Source: Fidelibacterota bacterium UBA1611 (lineage in GTDB: Bacteria; Fidelibacterota; Marinisomatia; Marinisomatales; UBA1611). From it: a DNA stretch of 10,307 bases. The stretch spans positions 1 through 10,307 of the forward strand of contig DCMX01000196.1 of assembly GCA_002321855.1 (NCBI GenBank), read 5' to 3'. Below the pieces are notes generated by a model that was not told the origin of the DNA, made no database searches, and worked only from the letters and a program-made list of their open reading frames with translations. Below are positions 1 through 7,692 of the stretch, piece after piece. Positions within the stretch are counted from its first letter, which is position 1; the number at the start of each line of letters is the position of its first letter. The translations under genes were made by a program, and so were the position numbers.

Positions 1-273
1 TGTGGCGGATGGGATATCCGTATGGAATTCGTACGGTTGATAAATCAGCATGGGTTGAAAGGAAAAGTACGTGCTAATAAAACTGGTTGTCTTGATGCCT
101 GTGAATTGGGCCCTGCATTGGTTATCTATCCTAACGGATACTGGTATACCGGGGTAAAAAAGGAAAATGTTAAAACCATATTCGAACATTCGGTCCTGAA
201 GGATGATCCAGTAGATGAACTAATTGCAGATGAGTCTATTTGGGATCAACTGAAAAAAATAAGATCAAGATGA
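1..273 (+). CDS. Thioredoxin-like [2Fe-2S] ferredoxin domain protein, 3' part only
   Basis: The reading frame is open from base 1 to a TGA at 271-273, so the gene begins before the window and 90 C-terminal residues are visible. Cysteines stand at visible residues 1, 30 and 34; the last two form the GC-LDAC-ELGP motif, followed by a hydrophobic strand and YPNGYWYTGV. This spacing and the 'YP.G.WY..V' strand are typical of Shethna-type, thioredoxin-fold [2Fe-2S] ferredoxins (COG3411 group), where four cysteines hold the cluster. The missing first cysteine should lie just upstream. The visible part ends with a short acidic helix and a basic tail. It probably works as a small soluble electron carrier or as a cluster domain of a redox protein; the partner cannot be told from here. 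The stop overlaps the ATG of the next gene (ATGA), which suggests coupled translation. The ATG at 22 lies inside the conserved domain and is not the start. Confidence 0.8.
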   Translation, partial: CGGWDIRMEFVRLINQHGLKGKVRANKTGCLDACELGPALVIYPNGYWYTGVKKENVKTIFEHSVLKDDPVDELIADESIWDQLKKIRSR

Positions 274-857
274 AAATAATAGTTTACTATCTTGCTTTCC
301 CGATTTTAATAGTAGGACAATTTTCAAGTGTACAGTATGGGCTTGGGTTGGATATTGGTTCTTCTGGCTCTGGTATCTTTTTTAATCATATGTGGACCAA
401 TACATCTGAAACAGCGAGTATAATAGCCGAATTCCGTTATTTCGATGTAAAGGGCGATGAAGAGACAATTGTTTATGATTATTGGACAAATCAATATTCA
501 ACTGTTGGCGGACAGAACCTAATATTGTTACCGATGCTTCTTGGTGGTAATTATTATCCATTCGCTGGTATGATAGCCAATAACTTTTCTCCCTTTGTCA
601 CCCTGCGCAGTGGTCCCATATTCACTATTGATGGAAAAGAAACAAGAGGAAACTTTCACGAACGGTGGAGCGAGTCTCAGACACATTGGTCATTTGGCGG
701 TTTCATTGGTTTGGGGTTAGAGTTCAAATGGGTTAATCTCAGTTCAGTCATTCTTCATGTTGGTGCTGATATTTTACCCTTAAGCCAAAAAGCAGATGAT
801 AAAGATGATTACAGTGGTATGTTGATCCATATTGCTTTTAACAGATTTCGAAAATAA
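270..857 (+). CDS. Exported beta-barrel-like protein of unknown function
   Basis: A 195-residue protein that I do not recognise. The chosen ATG at 270 overlaps the TGA of the ferredoxin gene, and the N-terminus it gives (a lysine at residue 2, then a hydrophobic stretch at about 3-16, then a small/polar segment) looks like a Sec signal peptide. A TTG at 240 in the same frame would add ten charged residues ahead of the signal and is less likely. The rest is rich in glycine and aromatic residues, with short alternating polar/apolar stretches such as FVTLRSGPIFTI (109-120) and GGFIGLGLEFKW (143-154), as in small outer-membrane beta barrels. An acidic loop (KADDKDD) comes before a last strand near residues 183-193. 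No cysteine, enzyme motif or lipobox is visible. It probably sits in the outer membrane or periplasm. The link to the ferredoxin is by position only. Confidence 0.7.
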   Translation: MKIIVYYLAFPILIVGQFSSVQYGLGLDIGSSGSGIFFNHMWTNTSETASIIAEFRYFDVKGDEETIVYDYWTNQYSTVGGQNLILLPMLLGGNYYPFAGMIANNFSPFVTLRSGPIFTIDGKETRGNFHERWSESQTHWSFGGFIGLGLEFKWVNLSSVILHVGADILPLSQKADDKDDYSGMLIHIAFNRFRK

Positions 858-962
858 TCACTAATTTTATAGTGCTTTAGTTATAATGGTATGATGAATA
901 AATCGAACCAGTCCTTGATCTCTCATATACCAGAATGGGGTTTAATAATTTAGATCATTCCT

Positions 963-1307
963 ATGTCTGAATGTCTTTTTTGCAAAATAGTTGATCAAGA
1001 GATTCCTGCTGACATTGTATATGAAGATGAACATATCATGGCATTTCGAGATATAAACCCCCAGGCTCCTATACATATTTTAATCATCCCAAAACAGCAT
1101 ATTCGCACTCTAAATGATCTCAAAGGTCAAGATGCAGAGCTTGTTGGGAAATTGATCTTAGCTGCAAAGAACCTTGCAGCTAAGGAAGGTATTGCAGAAG
1201 ATGGCTACCGTACCGGATTTAATTGCAATTCAGCAGCCGGACAAACAGTGTATCATGTACACCTTCACCTGCTTGGTGGCAGGAAATTCACTTGGCCGCC
1301 TGGTTAG
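963..1307 (+). CDS. HIT-family (HINT-like) purine nucleotide phosphoramidase/hydrolase
   Basis: A complete 114-residue protein, the usual length for bacterial HINT proteins. The histidine triad is explicit: H98-V-H100-L-H102-L-L in the C-terminal region, followed by the GGR..TWPPG ending common in this branch. The N-terminus has the typical C4-x2-C7-K-I opening, then a nucleotide-binding region with FRDINPQAPIH and IPKQHI. In the family the middle histidine attacks the alpha-phosphate of adenosine phosphoramidates or aminoacyl-adenylates, releasing AMP; the in vivo role in bacteria is poorly defined. The protein is cytosolic. The ATG at 963 gives the canonical N-terminus, and no Shine-Dalgarno sequence precedes it. 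The 105-base gap before it holds an isolated TATAAT (882-887) without a clear -35 box. It may be transcribed on its own or with the downstream smc, which starts 109 bases after its stop. Confidence 0.93.
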   Translation: MSECLFCKIVDQEIPADIVYEDEHIMAFRDINPQAPIHILIIPKQHIRTLNDLKGQDAELVGKLILAAKNLAAKEGIAEDGYRTGFNCNSAAGQTVYHVHLHLLGGRKFTWPPG

Positions 1308-1318
1308 ATTAAACACCA

Positions 1319-1367
1319 GAAAACCGGTGAAACTATTCTATCTGTGATCAATCAGAGGATGGTTTTC
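1319..1367 (+). other. Inverted repeat in the HIT-smc intergenic region
   Basis: A perfect 7-base inverted repeat pairs GAAAACC (1319-1325) with GGTTTTC (1361-1367). Inside it, 1342-1347 can pair with 1352-1357 (one G-G mismatch) around a four-base loop. No T-run follows, so it does not look like a standard intrinsic terminator. It could be a leader structure of the smc mRNA, an mRNA-end structure for the HIT gene, or chance in AT-rich DNA. Confidence 0.25.
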
Positions 1368-1415
1368 CCGTCGAAAAATCACTAAATTTAGTTACCACAT
1401 ACTGTAACATCACCA

Positions 1416-4400
1416 TTGTATATATCCGAACTGAAGATTCACGGCTTTAAGTCCTTTGCCAAAAAAGAGGTAATGAAACTGGGCGAAGGGGTTACTACGG
1501 TCGTTGGTCCGAACGGTTGTGGGAAGACCAATATTGTTGATGCTATTCGCTGGGTATTAGGTGAGCAAAAGTCACGTGTTTTGCGTAGCGGAAAAATGGA
1601 GGATGTGATCTTTAATGGTGCCGATGGTTTTAAACCCTTGAACGTATGTACGGTTTCCCTAACCGTACATAACAATAGCGGTAAGCTTCCTGTCGAGTAT
1701 AATGATATTGAGATCGGTCGCCGTGTATTCCGGAATGGTGAGAGCGAATATACCATCAACAAAACTCCATGTCGATTGAAGGATGTTAATGATTTGTTCT
1801 TGGATACTGGTATGGGCGCTGATGCATACTCAGTGATAGAACTAAAAATGATAGACCAGATACTCTCGGAAACTGGAGATGATCGCCGACGAATGTTCGA
1901 AGAGGCCGCTGGAATCAACAAATACAGGCTCCAGCGTAGATCCACACTTCGGAAATTTGAAGCAACTCATTTTGATCTGGAACGAATTAATGATATTATT
2001 GATGAAATAAAACAAAAAGTTCAGAATCTTGATCTGCAACTTAAACGTTTCAAACGCCATAAGAAATTGAGTGAGAAATTGGGGGAACAGGATATAGCAC
2101 TGGCTTTCTTAAAAGTGCAGCGTTATCGTACCACAATTGACCCATTAGAAAAACAGATAAAAGAATACCGACACTTACGGGAATCTAAAACCACAGAATC
2201 ATCGATTCACGAAAAGGAATTGAAACAATATAGGGAAACATATAGCCTACAGGAAAAAGAGCTTAACGAATTACAAACTCAAATGACATTACTGGTTGAC
2301 AGGCAACAGATCCTACGCCAAGATATTCTTGTTTGGACGGAAAAAGGCAGATCTGCATTGGCCAATATTGATAGGCAAGAACAGGAATATGTTTCAAACG
2401 ATGAAAAAATAGATTTACTCCAATCCCGGTCTGAGGATCTGGAGCAAGAATTAGCTGAAATAGAATTAGAGATAAATGGAAAAATAGATCATTATAAAAC
2501 AGAGAAAGATTCTTTCCAAACACTAGAATCTGTTTATCTAAAAACCGTAGAAGATCTGGATAGTATACAGAATGATCGATGGCAGTGTCAGCAGGGTATT
2601 GCAAGTCAGCGATCCCTGTATGATCGTACGATTTCTATGGTAGAAGAGAAACAATCATTATGTGAAAAACTGAATGAAAGGATATTAGAGCAGAAGCAAA
2701 ATGAGAAAATTCACAGAGGGAGACAGAAACAAATAGATGTACAAAGTAAAACCATCGATCAAAAGCTTGCTTCTTCAAAGAATAATTTGGATAGAATAGA
2801 GTCGAAGCTTCAGATCCTGCAGACAGAAGAACAAGAATTAGTAAAGCAGTATCATCATTTATCGGCAAAGAAGGATTCCTTGGAAAGCCAAAATTCTTTT
2901 TACCAAGAGTTAGTGGAATCAAAAGAAGGCTTCCCAGAAGGGACTCGGTATGTATTAGAAAATCCAAAGAAATTTCCCAATGTCCTCGGTACGGTTGCGG
3001 ATGTATTCCTAGTAGATGATCTATACAGAGATGCTCTTGAAACCGGCTTGGGTGATCTATCTCATTGCATGATCACAAAAGATAAGAAATCTGCGCTTAG
3101 CACACTCAAAAATGCTTTTTTGGAGCAGGCGGGTGATCTTGCTATCATACCACTGAAAGAAGCTATAGACTTAAAGAAAAGGTTGAATCCAGTTCCTAAG
3201 AACGGGACCGTATTTGGTCGTGCTTCAGACCTGGTAAAGACCGATAAAAAACTTCGACCCTTAGCAGATTACCTGCTTGGAGATCTATTGGTTGTGGAAA
3301 ATCTCCAAGATGCTATAAATGATCCCGATCTTAACGGTTGGGGACTGGTTGATACTGCTGGATCCTATTCTGGGAGTGACCTGGTCCTGAAAAATCGTCA
3401 GATCTCAGAGCATGGTAATTTGATCGGAAGACAGGAAAAACTAGATACGATTGCTTTTGAACTTAACGGCCAAAGAAAGAAAGAAAAAGAAATGGCCAAG
3501 AAACAAGAATCGTTGGATAGGTCTATTCAAGATACCCGGAAAGATTTAAAAGTTCATCTTAAATCCGTTGGAGAATTAACTCACTCTCTTACCGAAATGA
3601 AAACTAATTCAATCAGAAACCAGTTAGAGCAATCTCAAGTATTAGAAACTATTAGAAATCTTGAAGAGGAATTGATTGAAGTAGAACAAGTAGTTATGCA
3701 ATCGAAGGAATCTTTAAGGTCACTTAAACCGGTCATTGATGAAGTGAAAAAGGAATTAAATATCTACCAGGAAAAAATTCACAAAGCAAATAAATGTATG
3801 GTAGATGCACGGAAGGATCGGGACAATAGGCAACAGTTTATGCAGGATGCTCGTATTGCATTGCTCAACCTTGAGTCCAACCGTGATAAACTGAAATTCA
3901 AGATGACTTCTGGAGAAGAGACCAGAAATGAGTTAAAGATGCGACAAACTGTTATTCTTCAAGAAATCAGTGGTCTTCAGGATGAAAAAACTGATTTGGA
4001 CGAACAAGTAAAAACCGGTGAAAAAGAATTGTCGAAGCTTACCGCGGAGACTCAGAAACAGAAATCAATTATTGATCTTAAACGTTCGGTCTTTAGTGAT
4101 ACATACCAAATGATTGATGAGGTCCAGTCAAAAATCACAGCAGAGCAACAAGATCGAGAACTGTTGTTAGAGAATTTGAAAAATGCTGAGCTATCTGTAT
4201 CGGAAATAGAACAGAGAATGAAATTAGTTATAGAACGTATTCGAGATCGCTATAATATCGATTTACCTTCAAATCTATTAGTGGATGGATCAGAAAATGA
4301 TTTGAAGTTCGATATCATTAGAATTCGTAAAAGTTTAGATAATATTGGTCCAGTTAACATGGCCGTTCAGGATGAGTACGATAATGAATCTGAGCGTTTG

Positions 4401-4937
4401 GAGCATCTTCAAAAACAGAGTAATGATCTAACAACGGCTGAAGAGAACCTACGGGAGACCATTAGAAAGATTGACCGTGTGGCTCGAAAAAGATTTAAGG
4501 AAACCTTCGACCTCATACGAGGAAACTTTGAAAAACTTTTCAAACTTTTCTTTGATGGTGGGGTGGCCGATTTGAGACTTATTGGTGACCCGGACCCGCT
4601 TGAAGCAGATATTGTTATTCAAGCCCAGCCCCCGGGAAAAAGAAATACATCACTCCGGTTATTATCCAGTGGTGAAAAAGCACTTACTGCTATCTCACTC
4701 TTATTCTCTATTTATCAGGTTAAACCCAGTCCATATTGTATTCTGGATGAGGTAGATGCCCCACTTGATGATATCAATATACATAAATTCACAAAAGTTC
4801 TGAAAAAGTTTGCCGACGAAACACAATTTATTATAGTAACTCACAACAAATTGACCATGGAAATTGCCAACCAAATGTATGGTGTTACACAACAGAAAAA
4901 GGGAATCTCACAATTAGTATCTGTGAAGTTTGATTGA
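1416..4937 (+). CDS. smc: Chromosome segregation ATPase SMC
   Basis: A complete 1173-residue SMC protein, the normal length. The N-terminal ATPase half has Walker A at G31-PNGCGK-T38 followed by the WVLGEQ segment. A long, charged coiled coil runs from about 170 to 500, a hinge domain from about 506 to 672, and the returning coil to about 1010. The C-terminal head carries the signature LSSGEK (1083-1088), Walker B with D1111-E1112 and the following VDAPLDD, and the H-loop THNK with H1143. In the family, two heads engage around ATP and, with ScpA/ScpB (not present here), compact and resolve the nucleoid. The TTG at 1416 is taken as the start because it gives the family N-terminus MYISELKIHGFKSFA and an in-frame stop lies at 1389-1391; no Shine-Dalgarno sequence precedes it. 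The signature has Ser in place of the usual first Gly (LSGGE). The stop lies four bases before the next ATG, so the two genes are probably co-transcribed. Confidence 0.97.
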   Translation: MYISELKIHGFKSFAKKEVMKLGEGVTTVVGPNGCGKTNIVDAIRWVLGEQKSRVLRSGKMEDVIFNGADGFKPLNVCTVSLTVHNNSGKLPVEYNDIEIGRRVFRNGESEYTINKTPCRLKDVNDLFLDTGMGADAYSVIELKMIDQILSETGDDRRRMFEEAAGINKYRLQRRSTLRKFEATHFDLERINDIIDEIKQKVQNLDLQLKRFKRHKKLSEKLGEQDIALAFLKVQRYRTTIDPLEKQIKEYRHLRESKTTESSIHEKELKQYRETYSLQEKELNELQTQMTLLVDRQQILRQDILVWTEKGRSALANIDRQEQEYVSNDEKIDLLQSRSEDLEQELAEIELEINGKIDHYKTEKDSFQTLESVYLKTVEDLDSIQNDRWQCQQGIASQRSLYDRTISMVEEKQSLCEKLNERILEQKQNEKIHRGRQKQIDVQSKTIDQKLASSKNNLDRIESKLQILQTEEQELVKQYHHLSAKKDSLESQNSFYQELVESKEGFPEGTRYVLENPKKFPNVLGTVADVFLVDDLYRDALETGLGDLSHCMITKDKKSALSTLKNAFLEQAGDLAIIPLKEAIDLKKRLNPVPKNGTVFGRASDLVKTDKKLRPLADYLLGDLLVVENLQDAINDPDLNGWGLVDTAGSYSGSDLVLKNRQISEHGNLIGRQEKLDTIAFELNGQRKKEKEMAKKQESLDRSIQDTRKDLKVHLKSVGELTHSLTEMKTNSIRNQLEQSQVLETIRNLEEELIEVEQVVMQSKESLRSLKPVIDEVKKELNIYQEKIHKANKCMVDARKDRDNRQQFMQDARIALLNLESNRDKLKFKMTSGEETRNELKMRQTVILQEISGLQDEKTDLDEQVKTGEKELSKLTAETQKQKSIIDLKRSVFSDTYQMIDEVQSKITAEQQDRELLLENLKNAELSVSEIEQRMKLVIERIRDRYNIDLPSNLLVDGSENDLKFDIIRIRKSLDNIGPVNMAVQDEYDNESERLEHLQKQSNDLTTAEENLRETIRKIDRVARKRFKETFDLIRGNFEKLFKLFFDGGVADLRLIGDPDPLEADIVIQAQPPGKRNTSLRLLSSGEKALTAISLLFSIYQVKPSPYCILDEVDAPLDDINIHKFTKVLKKFADETQFIIVTHNKLTMEIANQMYGVTQQKKGISQLVSVKFD

Positions 4938-4941
4938 TTCT

Positions 4942-6009
4942 ATGTTACAATGGTTCACTGAAATGATGGTTTGGAGCAAGGCTAATATAGAAATGTGGGG
5001 TCCATCCACAATTATTATCGTTATCGGCATCCTATTTGGTTTGGGTTTTAAACGTTTTGTTCATACTCGATTGAAAAGAGCTGCACAAAGGTCAAAGTGG
5101 AAGGGTGATGATGCTGTTCTGGATGCGATTGAGCCTCACATTGTGATTTGGTTTTTTCTGGGAGCATTATCTCTCACAGTTAATAGTGTAGAGATGGAAG
5201 GACCATTCAATACTTACATTTCCAAATTCTTAGTTGTTGTTCTGATTGGCTCCATAACTATGGCCCTTAGCCGTTTGGTTGTTAGTCTTTTTGCTCTTTG
5301 GGCTGATGATCAGGATAAGGGTTTTCCATCAACAACCATGTTCACCAACATTGTTCGTATCACTGTTTATCTAATAGGCGTTTTAATCATCTTTGATTCC
5401 CTGAATATCTCCATTGCACCTATGCTTACAGCTCTGGGGATAGGTGGTTTAGCAGTCTCTTTAGCATTAAAAGATACTCTTTCTGATGTATTCGCCGGTC
5501 TTCATATACTACTAAGTAAAAAGGTACAGCCTGGAGATTTTATTTCGCTGGATTCAGGAGAAATGGGATACATCACAAATATTTCCTGGCGGAATACCAT
5601 TATGATGGAACGTACCAATAATGTTATCCATATTCCGAATACAAGATTATCATCGGCAATCGTAAAGAATTATGATAGCAGTGACCCCAGCTTTTCTGTT
5701 AAGATTCCAATAGGTGTTGGTTATGATTCTGACCTTGATCTGGTAGAAAAAGTTACTATGGAGGTTACCCAGGAAATCCAGGATACAATTGATGAAACCG
5801 ATAAGAATTTTGAACCTACAATGCGATTTCAAACTTTTGGAGAATCAAGCATAAATCTGATGGTGTATTTTAGAGGAAAACGCTATGGCGATCAACATCC
5901 TATTATTCATAATTTTATTAAAAAGCTTCATAAAAGATTTGGTCAAGAGAGAATTGAAATACCATTCCCCATGCGAACTGTAATACACCGGAACCAAATC
6001 GAAGAATAA
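4942..6009 (+). CDS. MscS-family small-conductance mechanosensitive channel
   Basis: A 355-residue inner-membrane protein. Hydrophobic segments lie at about 21-36, 66-80, 95-118 and 137-152, followed by the pore helix region at about 158-190. The pore shows the family pattern of glycines and alanines (ALGIGGLAVSLALKD) and then LSDVFAGLHILL. The beta domain follows at about 195-243 with QPGDFI, the GEMGYITNISWRNT strand, and VIHIPNTRL; an alpha/beta cytoplasmic domain completes the cage. Family members open under membrane tension to release solutes after osmotic downshock. The ATG at 4942, four bases after the smc stop, is preferred over an in-frame TTG at 4930 that overlaps smc. It is longer than E. 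coli MscS (about 286 residues) because of extra N-terminal membrane helices, which is common in the family. Its TAA stop overlaps the presumed lost start of the DUF423 remnant. Confidence 0.93.
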   Translation: MLQWFTEMMVWSKANIEMWGPSTIIIVIGILFGLGFKRFVHTRLKRAAQRSKWKGDDAVLDAIEPHIVIWFFLGALSLTVNSVEMEGPFNTYISKFLVVVLIGSITMALSRLVVSLFALWADDQDKGFPSTTMFTNIVRITVYLIGVLIIFDSLNISIAPMLTALGIGGLAVSLALKDTLSDVFAGLHILLSKKVQPGDFISLDSGEMGYITNISWRNTIMMERTNNVIHIPNTRLSSAIVKNYDSSDPSFSVKIPIGVGYDSDLDLVEKVTMEVTQEIQDTIDETDKNFEPTMRFQTFGESSINLMVYFRGKRYGDQHPIIHNFIKKLHKRFGQERIEIPFPMRTVIHRNQIEE

Positions 6010-6367
6010 GATTCTGGACCATTGTCAGGGAAATTTTTTCTGCCCTACCGGCGGGATTTGGTACCCACATGGCTTGAGATCACGAGTAGATTCAAGAAGA
6101 ATTGATCGTATTTGAAAAGGCCACTCGCTATCGTATGATACATTCCTTGGGTCTTCTCTTGATTGGTATCTTAGATTGCATTGTTCGAAAAATATTGTTC
6201 AAATGCCAGCTCTACTTATTTTTTTCGGTATTATTATTTTTATAAGCATCCTCTACTTGGTCATTCTAAGCGGACATAAATGGCTTGGAGCTATTATACC
6301 AGTCGGCGTTGCTAAATTCATTACGGGCTGGGTAATCTTAGCTGTGCAATTACTTCGATTATCATAA
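6006..6367 (+). pseudogene. Decayed DUF423 (YgdD/YwdK-like) membrane-protein gene
   Basis: This stretch, which has no intact gene, reads as pieces of one DUF423 protein in order. In the frame of 6012, translation gives an N-terminal piece ending SALPAGFGTHMA, then TGA at 6075, DHE, TAG at 6087, then IQEELIVFEKATRYRMIHSL and GLLLIGIL. This matches the family pattern 'ALGAFGAH...FETGVRYQMYHAL.LL'. From about 6170-6200 the match moves to another frame (a net one-base loss), giving LLIFFGIIIFISILYLVILSG and then KWLGAIIPVGVAKFITGW, the family's 'GIVLFSGSLY...LGAITPLGG..F..GW' C-terminus, ending at TAA 6365-6367. About four residues of the GAFGAH region seem deleted, and there is no start codon in the expected place. 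Intact family members are about 120-130-residue inner-membrane proteins of unknown role. The C-terminal piece could still be translated from ATG 6203 as a 54-residue membrane peptide, but I think it is a remnant. The family match is from memory of the consensus. Confidence 0.75.
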
Positions 6368-6386
6368 ATCAATTTAGATATAGCCG

Positions 6387-7682
6387 ATGAACAGTTCTGG
6401 TCGACATATTTCCGTGTGGACCGCATCCGCCTTTGTGGTATCAAGTATGATTGGAACTGGTGTATTCACAAGTCTTGGGTTCCAATTAAAAGATATCCAG
6501 TCTGTTTTTCCTCTAATGATGTTATGGATTGTAGGAGGTATCGTAGCATTATTTGGCGCATTAACATATAGTGAGATAGGTAGTGCACTGCCCCGATCGG
6601 GTGGTGAGTATCATTTGTTATCAAGAATCATTCATCCATCTATTGGATTTGCTGGAGGTTTAGTATCGGCGACTGTAGGATTCTCAGCCCCAGCAGTATT
6701 AGCAGCCATGGCCCTTGGAAGCTACCTGACCGCTCTTTTTCCAGAGCTGAGTCCAACCCTTGTTGGTAGTGTATTCATCATCATGTTTCATATACTACAT
6801 GGTAAGAAACTATATTGGGGAACAATATTTCAGGATTGGACTACTGCAATAAAAATAGGTCTAATATTACTTTTTATTATCGCCGGTCTCTTGGTATCTG
6901 ATGTCCAACCAATATCAGTATTGCCAAAACCCGGGGATGGGAATATGATTCTGAGTTCTGGGTTTGCTGTGGGTCTAGTATGGGTTTCATACGCGTATAC
7001 TGGGTGGAATTCGAGTGTTTATATAGCAGGTGAAATGAAGGAGCCGGAAGTAGATATTCCCCGATCTATCTTATTAAGCACCTCTTTTGTCATGTTGTTA
7101 TATGTGCTCCTTAACTTTATCTTTTTATATACAACCCCACTGCAAGAACTTATTGGCGAAGTGGAAGTTGGATATATTTCGGGCCAGCATGTGTTTGGAT
7201 ATAAGGGTGCAAAAGTTATTGCATTAGGAATTTCTTTTTTGCTTATCTCCACAGTCAGCAGCTATGTCTATATTGGTCCAAGAATTATGAAGACCATGGG
7301 TGAAGATTATAAATATTTACGATTATTATCAAAAACGGATGATCAAGGTATACCTGTGTATGCATTCTGGGTTCAGTTAGTGATTTGCTTACTGTTCATT
7401 CTTTCCTCTTCGTTCGAGCAGGTATTGATGTATACAGGTATCTCATTGATCCTTACGACCACGGCCACGGTATTCTCCGTATTTATTCTACGAATAAAAG
7501 AACCAGGCCTCCATAGACCATACCGAACCTGGGGCTATCCTTGGACACCGATCTTTTTTATCTTGGTGAATCTCTGGATACTGTATTACACTTTTTTAGA
7601 ACAGACCTTTGAATCCATCGTAGGAATGGGGATTGTGATCCTAAGCTTTGGATTGTATTATCTGGGAAGGAATTTTAAATGA
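6387..7682 (+). CDS. APC-superfamily amino acid permease
   Basis: A complete 431-residue, very hydrophobic protein with about 12 predicted membrane helices, the usual size for the AA_permease_2/LAT-like branch of the APC superfamily. Helix 1 has the unwound substrate-binding motif SSMIGTGVF (19-27), matching the family's 'G.IIGSGIF'. Helix 2 ends in TYSEIGSALPRSGGEY (60-75), a strong family signature. Helix 6 has the SYAYTGWNS segment (201-209) followed by AGEMKEPEVDIPRSI, matching 'FAY.GW....EE.KNP.R.IP.AI'. The C-terminal part has the conserved EPGLHRPYRTWGYPWTP loop. It should carry amino acids across the inner membrane by proton symport or exchange; the substrate cannot be read from the sequence. 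The ATG at 6387 places helix 1 at the normal distance; no Shine-Dalgarno sequence is visible. It starts 20 bases after the DUF423 remnant and ends 10 bases before dut. Confidence 0.94.
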   Translation: MNSSGRHISVWTASAFVVSSMIGTGVFTSLGFQLKDIQSVFPLMMLWIVGGIVALFGALTYSEIGSALPRSGGEYHLLSRIIHPSIGFAGGLVSATVGFSAPAVLAAMALGSYLTALFPELSPTLVGSVFIIMFHILHGKKLYWGTIFQDWTTAIKIGLILLFIIAGLLVSDVQPISVLPKPGDGNMILSSGFAVGLVWVSYAYTGWNSSVYIAGEMKEPEVDIPRSILLSTSFVMLLYVLLNFIFLYTTPLQELIGEVEVGYISGQHVFGYKGAKVIALGISFLLISTVSSYVYIGPRIMKTMGEDYKYLRLLSKTDDQGIPVYAFWVQLVICLLFILSSSFEQVLMYTGISLILTTTATVFSVFILRIKEPGLHRPYRTWGYPWTPIFFILVNLWILYYTFLEQTFESIVGMGIVILSFGLYYLGRNFK

Positions 7683-7692
7683 ATTATTATTT

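Noticed and set aside
240..269. TTG at 240 as start of the beta-barrel gene
   Set aside because: It would put ten charged residues before a clean signal peptide; the ATG at 270 overlapping the previous stop is the natural start.
859..887. CACTA/TAGTG hairpin (859-863 with 870-874) and a perfect TATAAT at 882-887 before the HIT gene
   Set aside because: The stem has only five pairs with no proper T-run, and the TATAAT has no -35 box at 16-18 bases; both are expected by chance in such AT-rich DNA.
1439..2967. Several minus-strand open frames inside smc (for example 1439-1945 and 2635-2967)
   Set aside because: They lie opposite a full-length, strongly conserved smc reading frame, show no family motifs, and are explained as shadows of its codon use.
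6135..6245. A 36-codon ORF from ATG 6135
   Set aside because: It is the middle piece of the DUF423 remnant read past the frameshift; its end (after about 6170) does not match the family.
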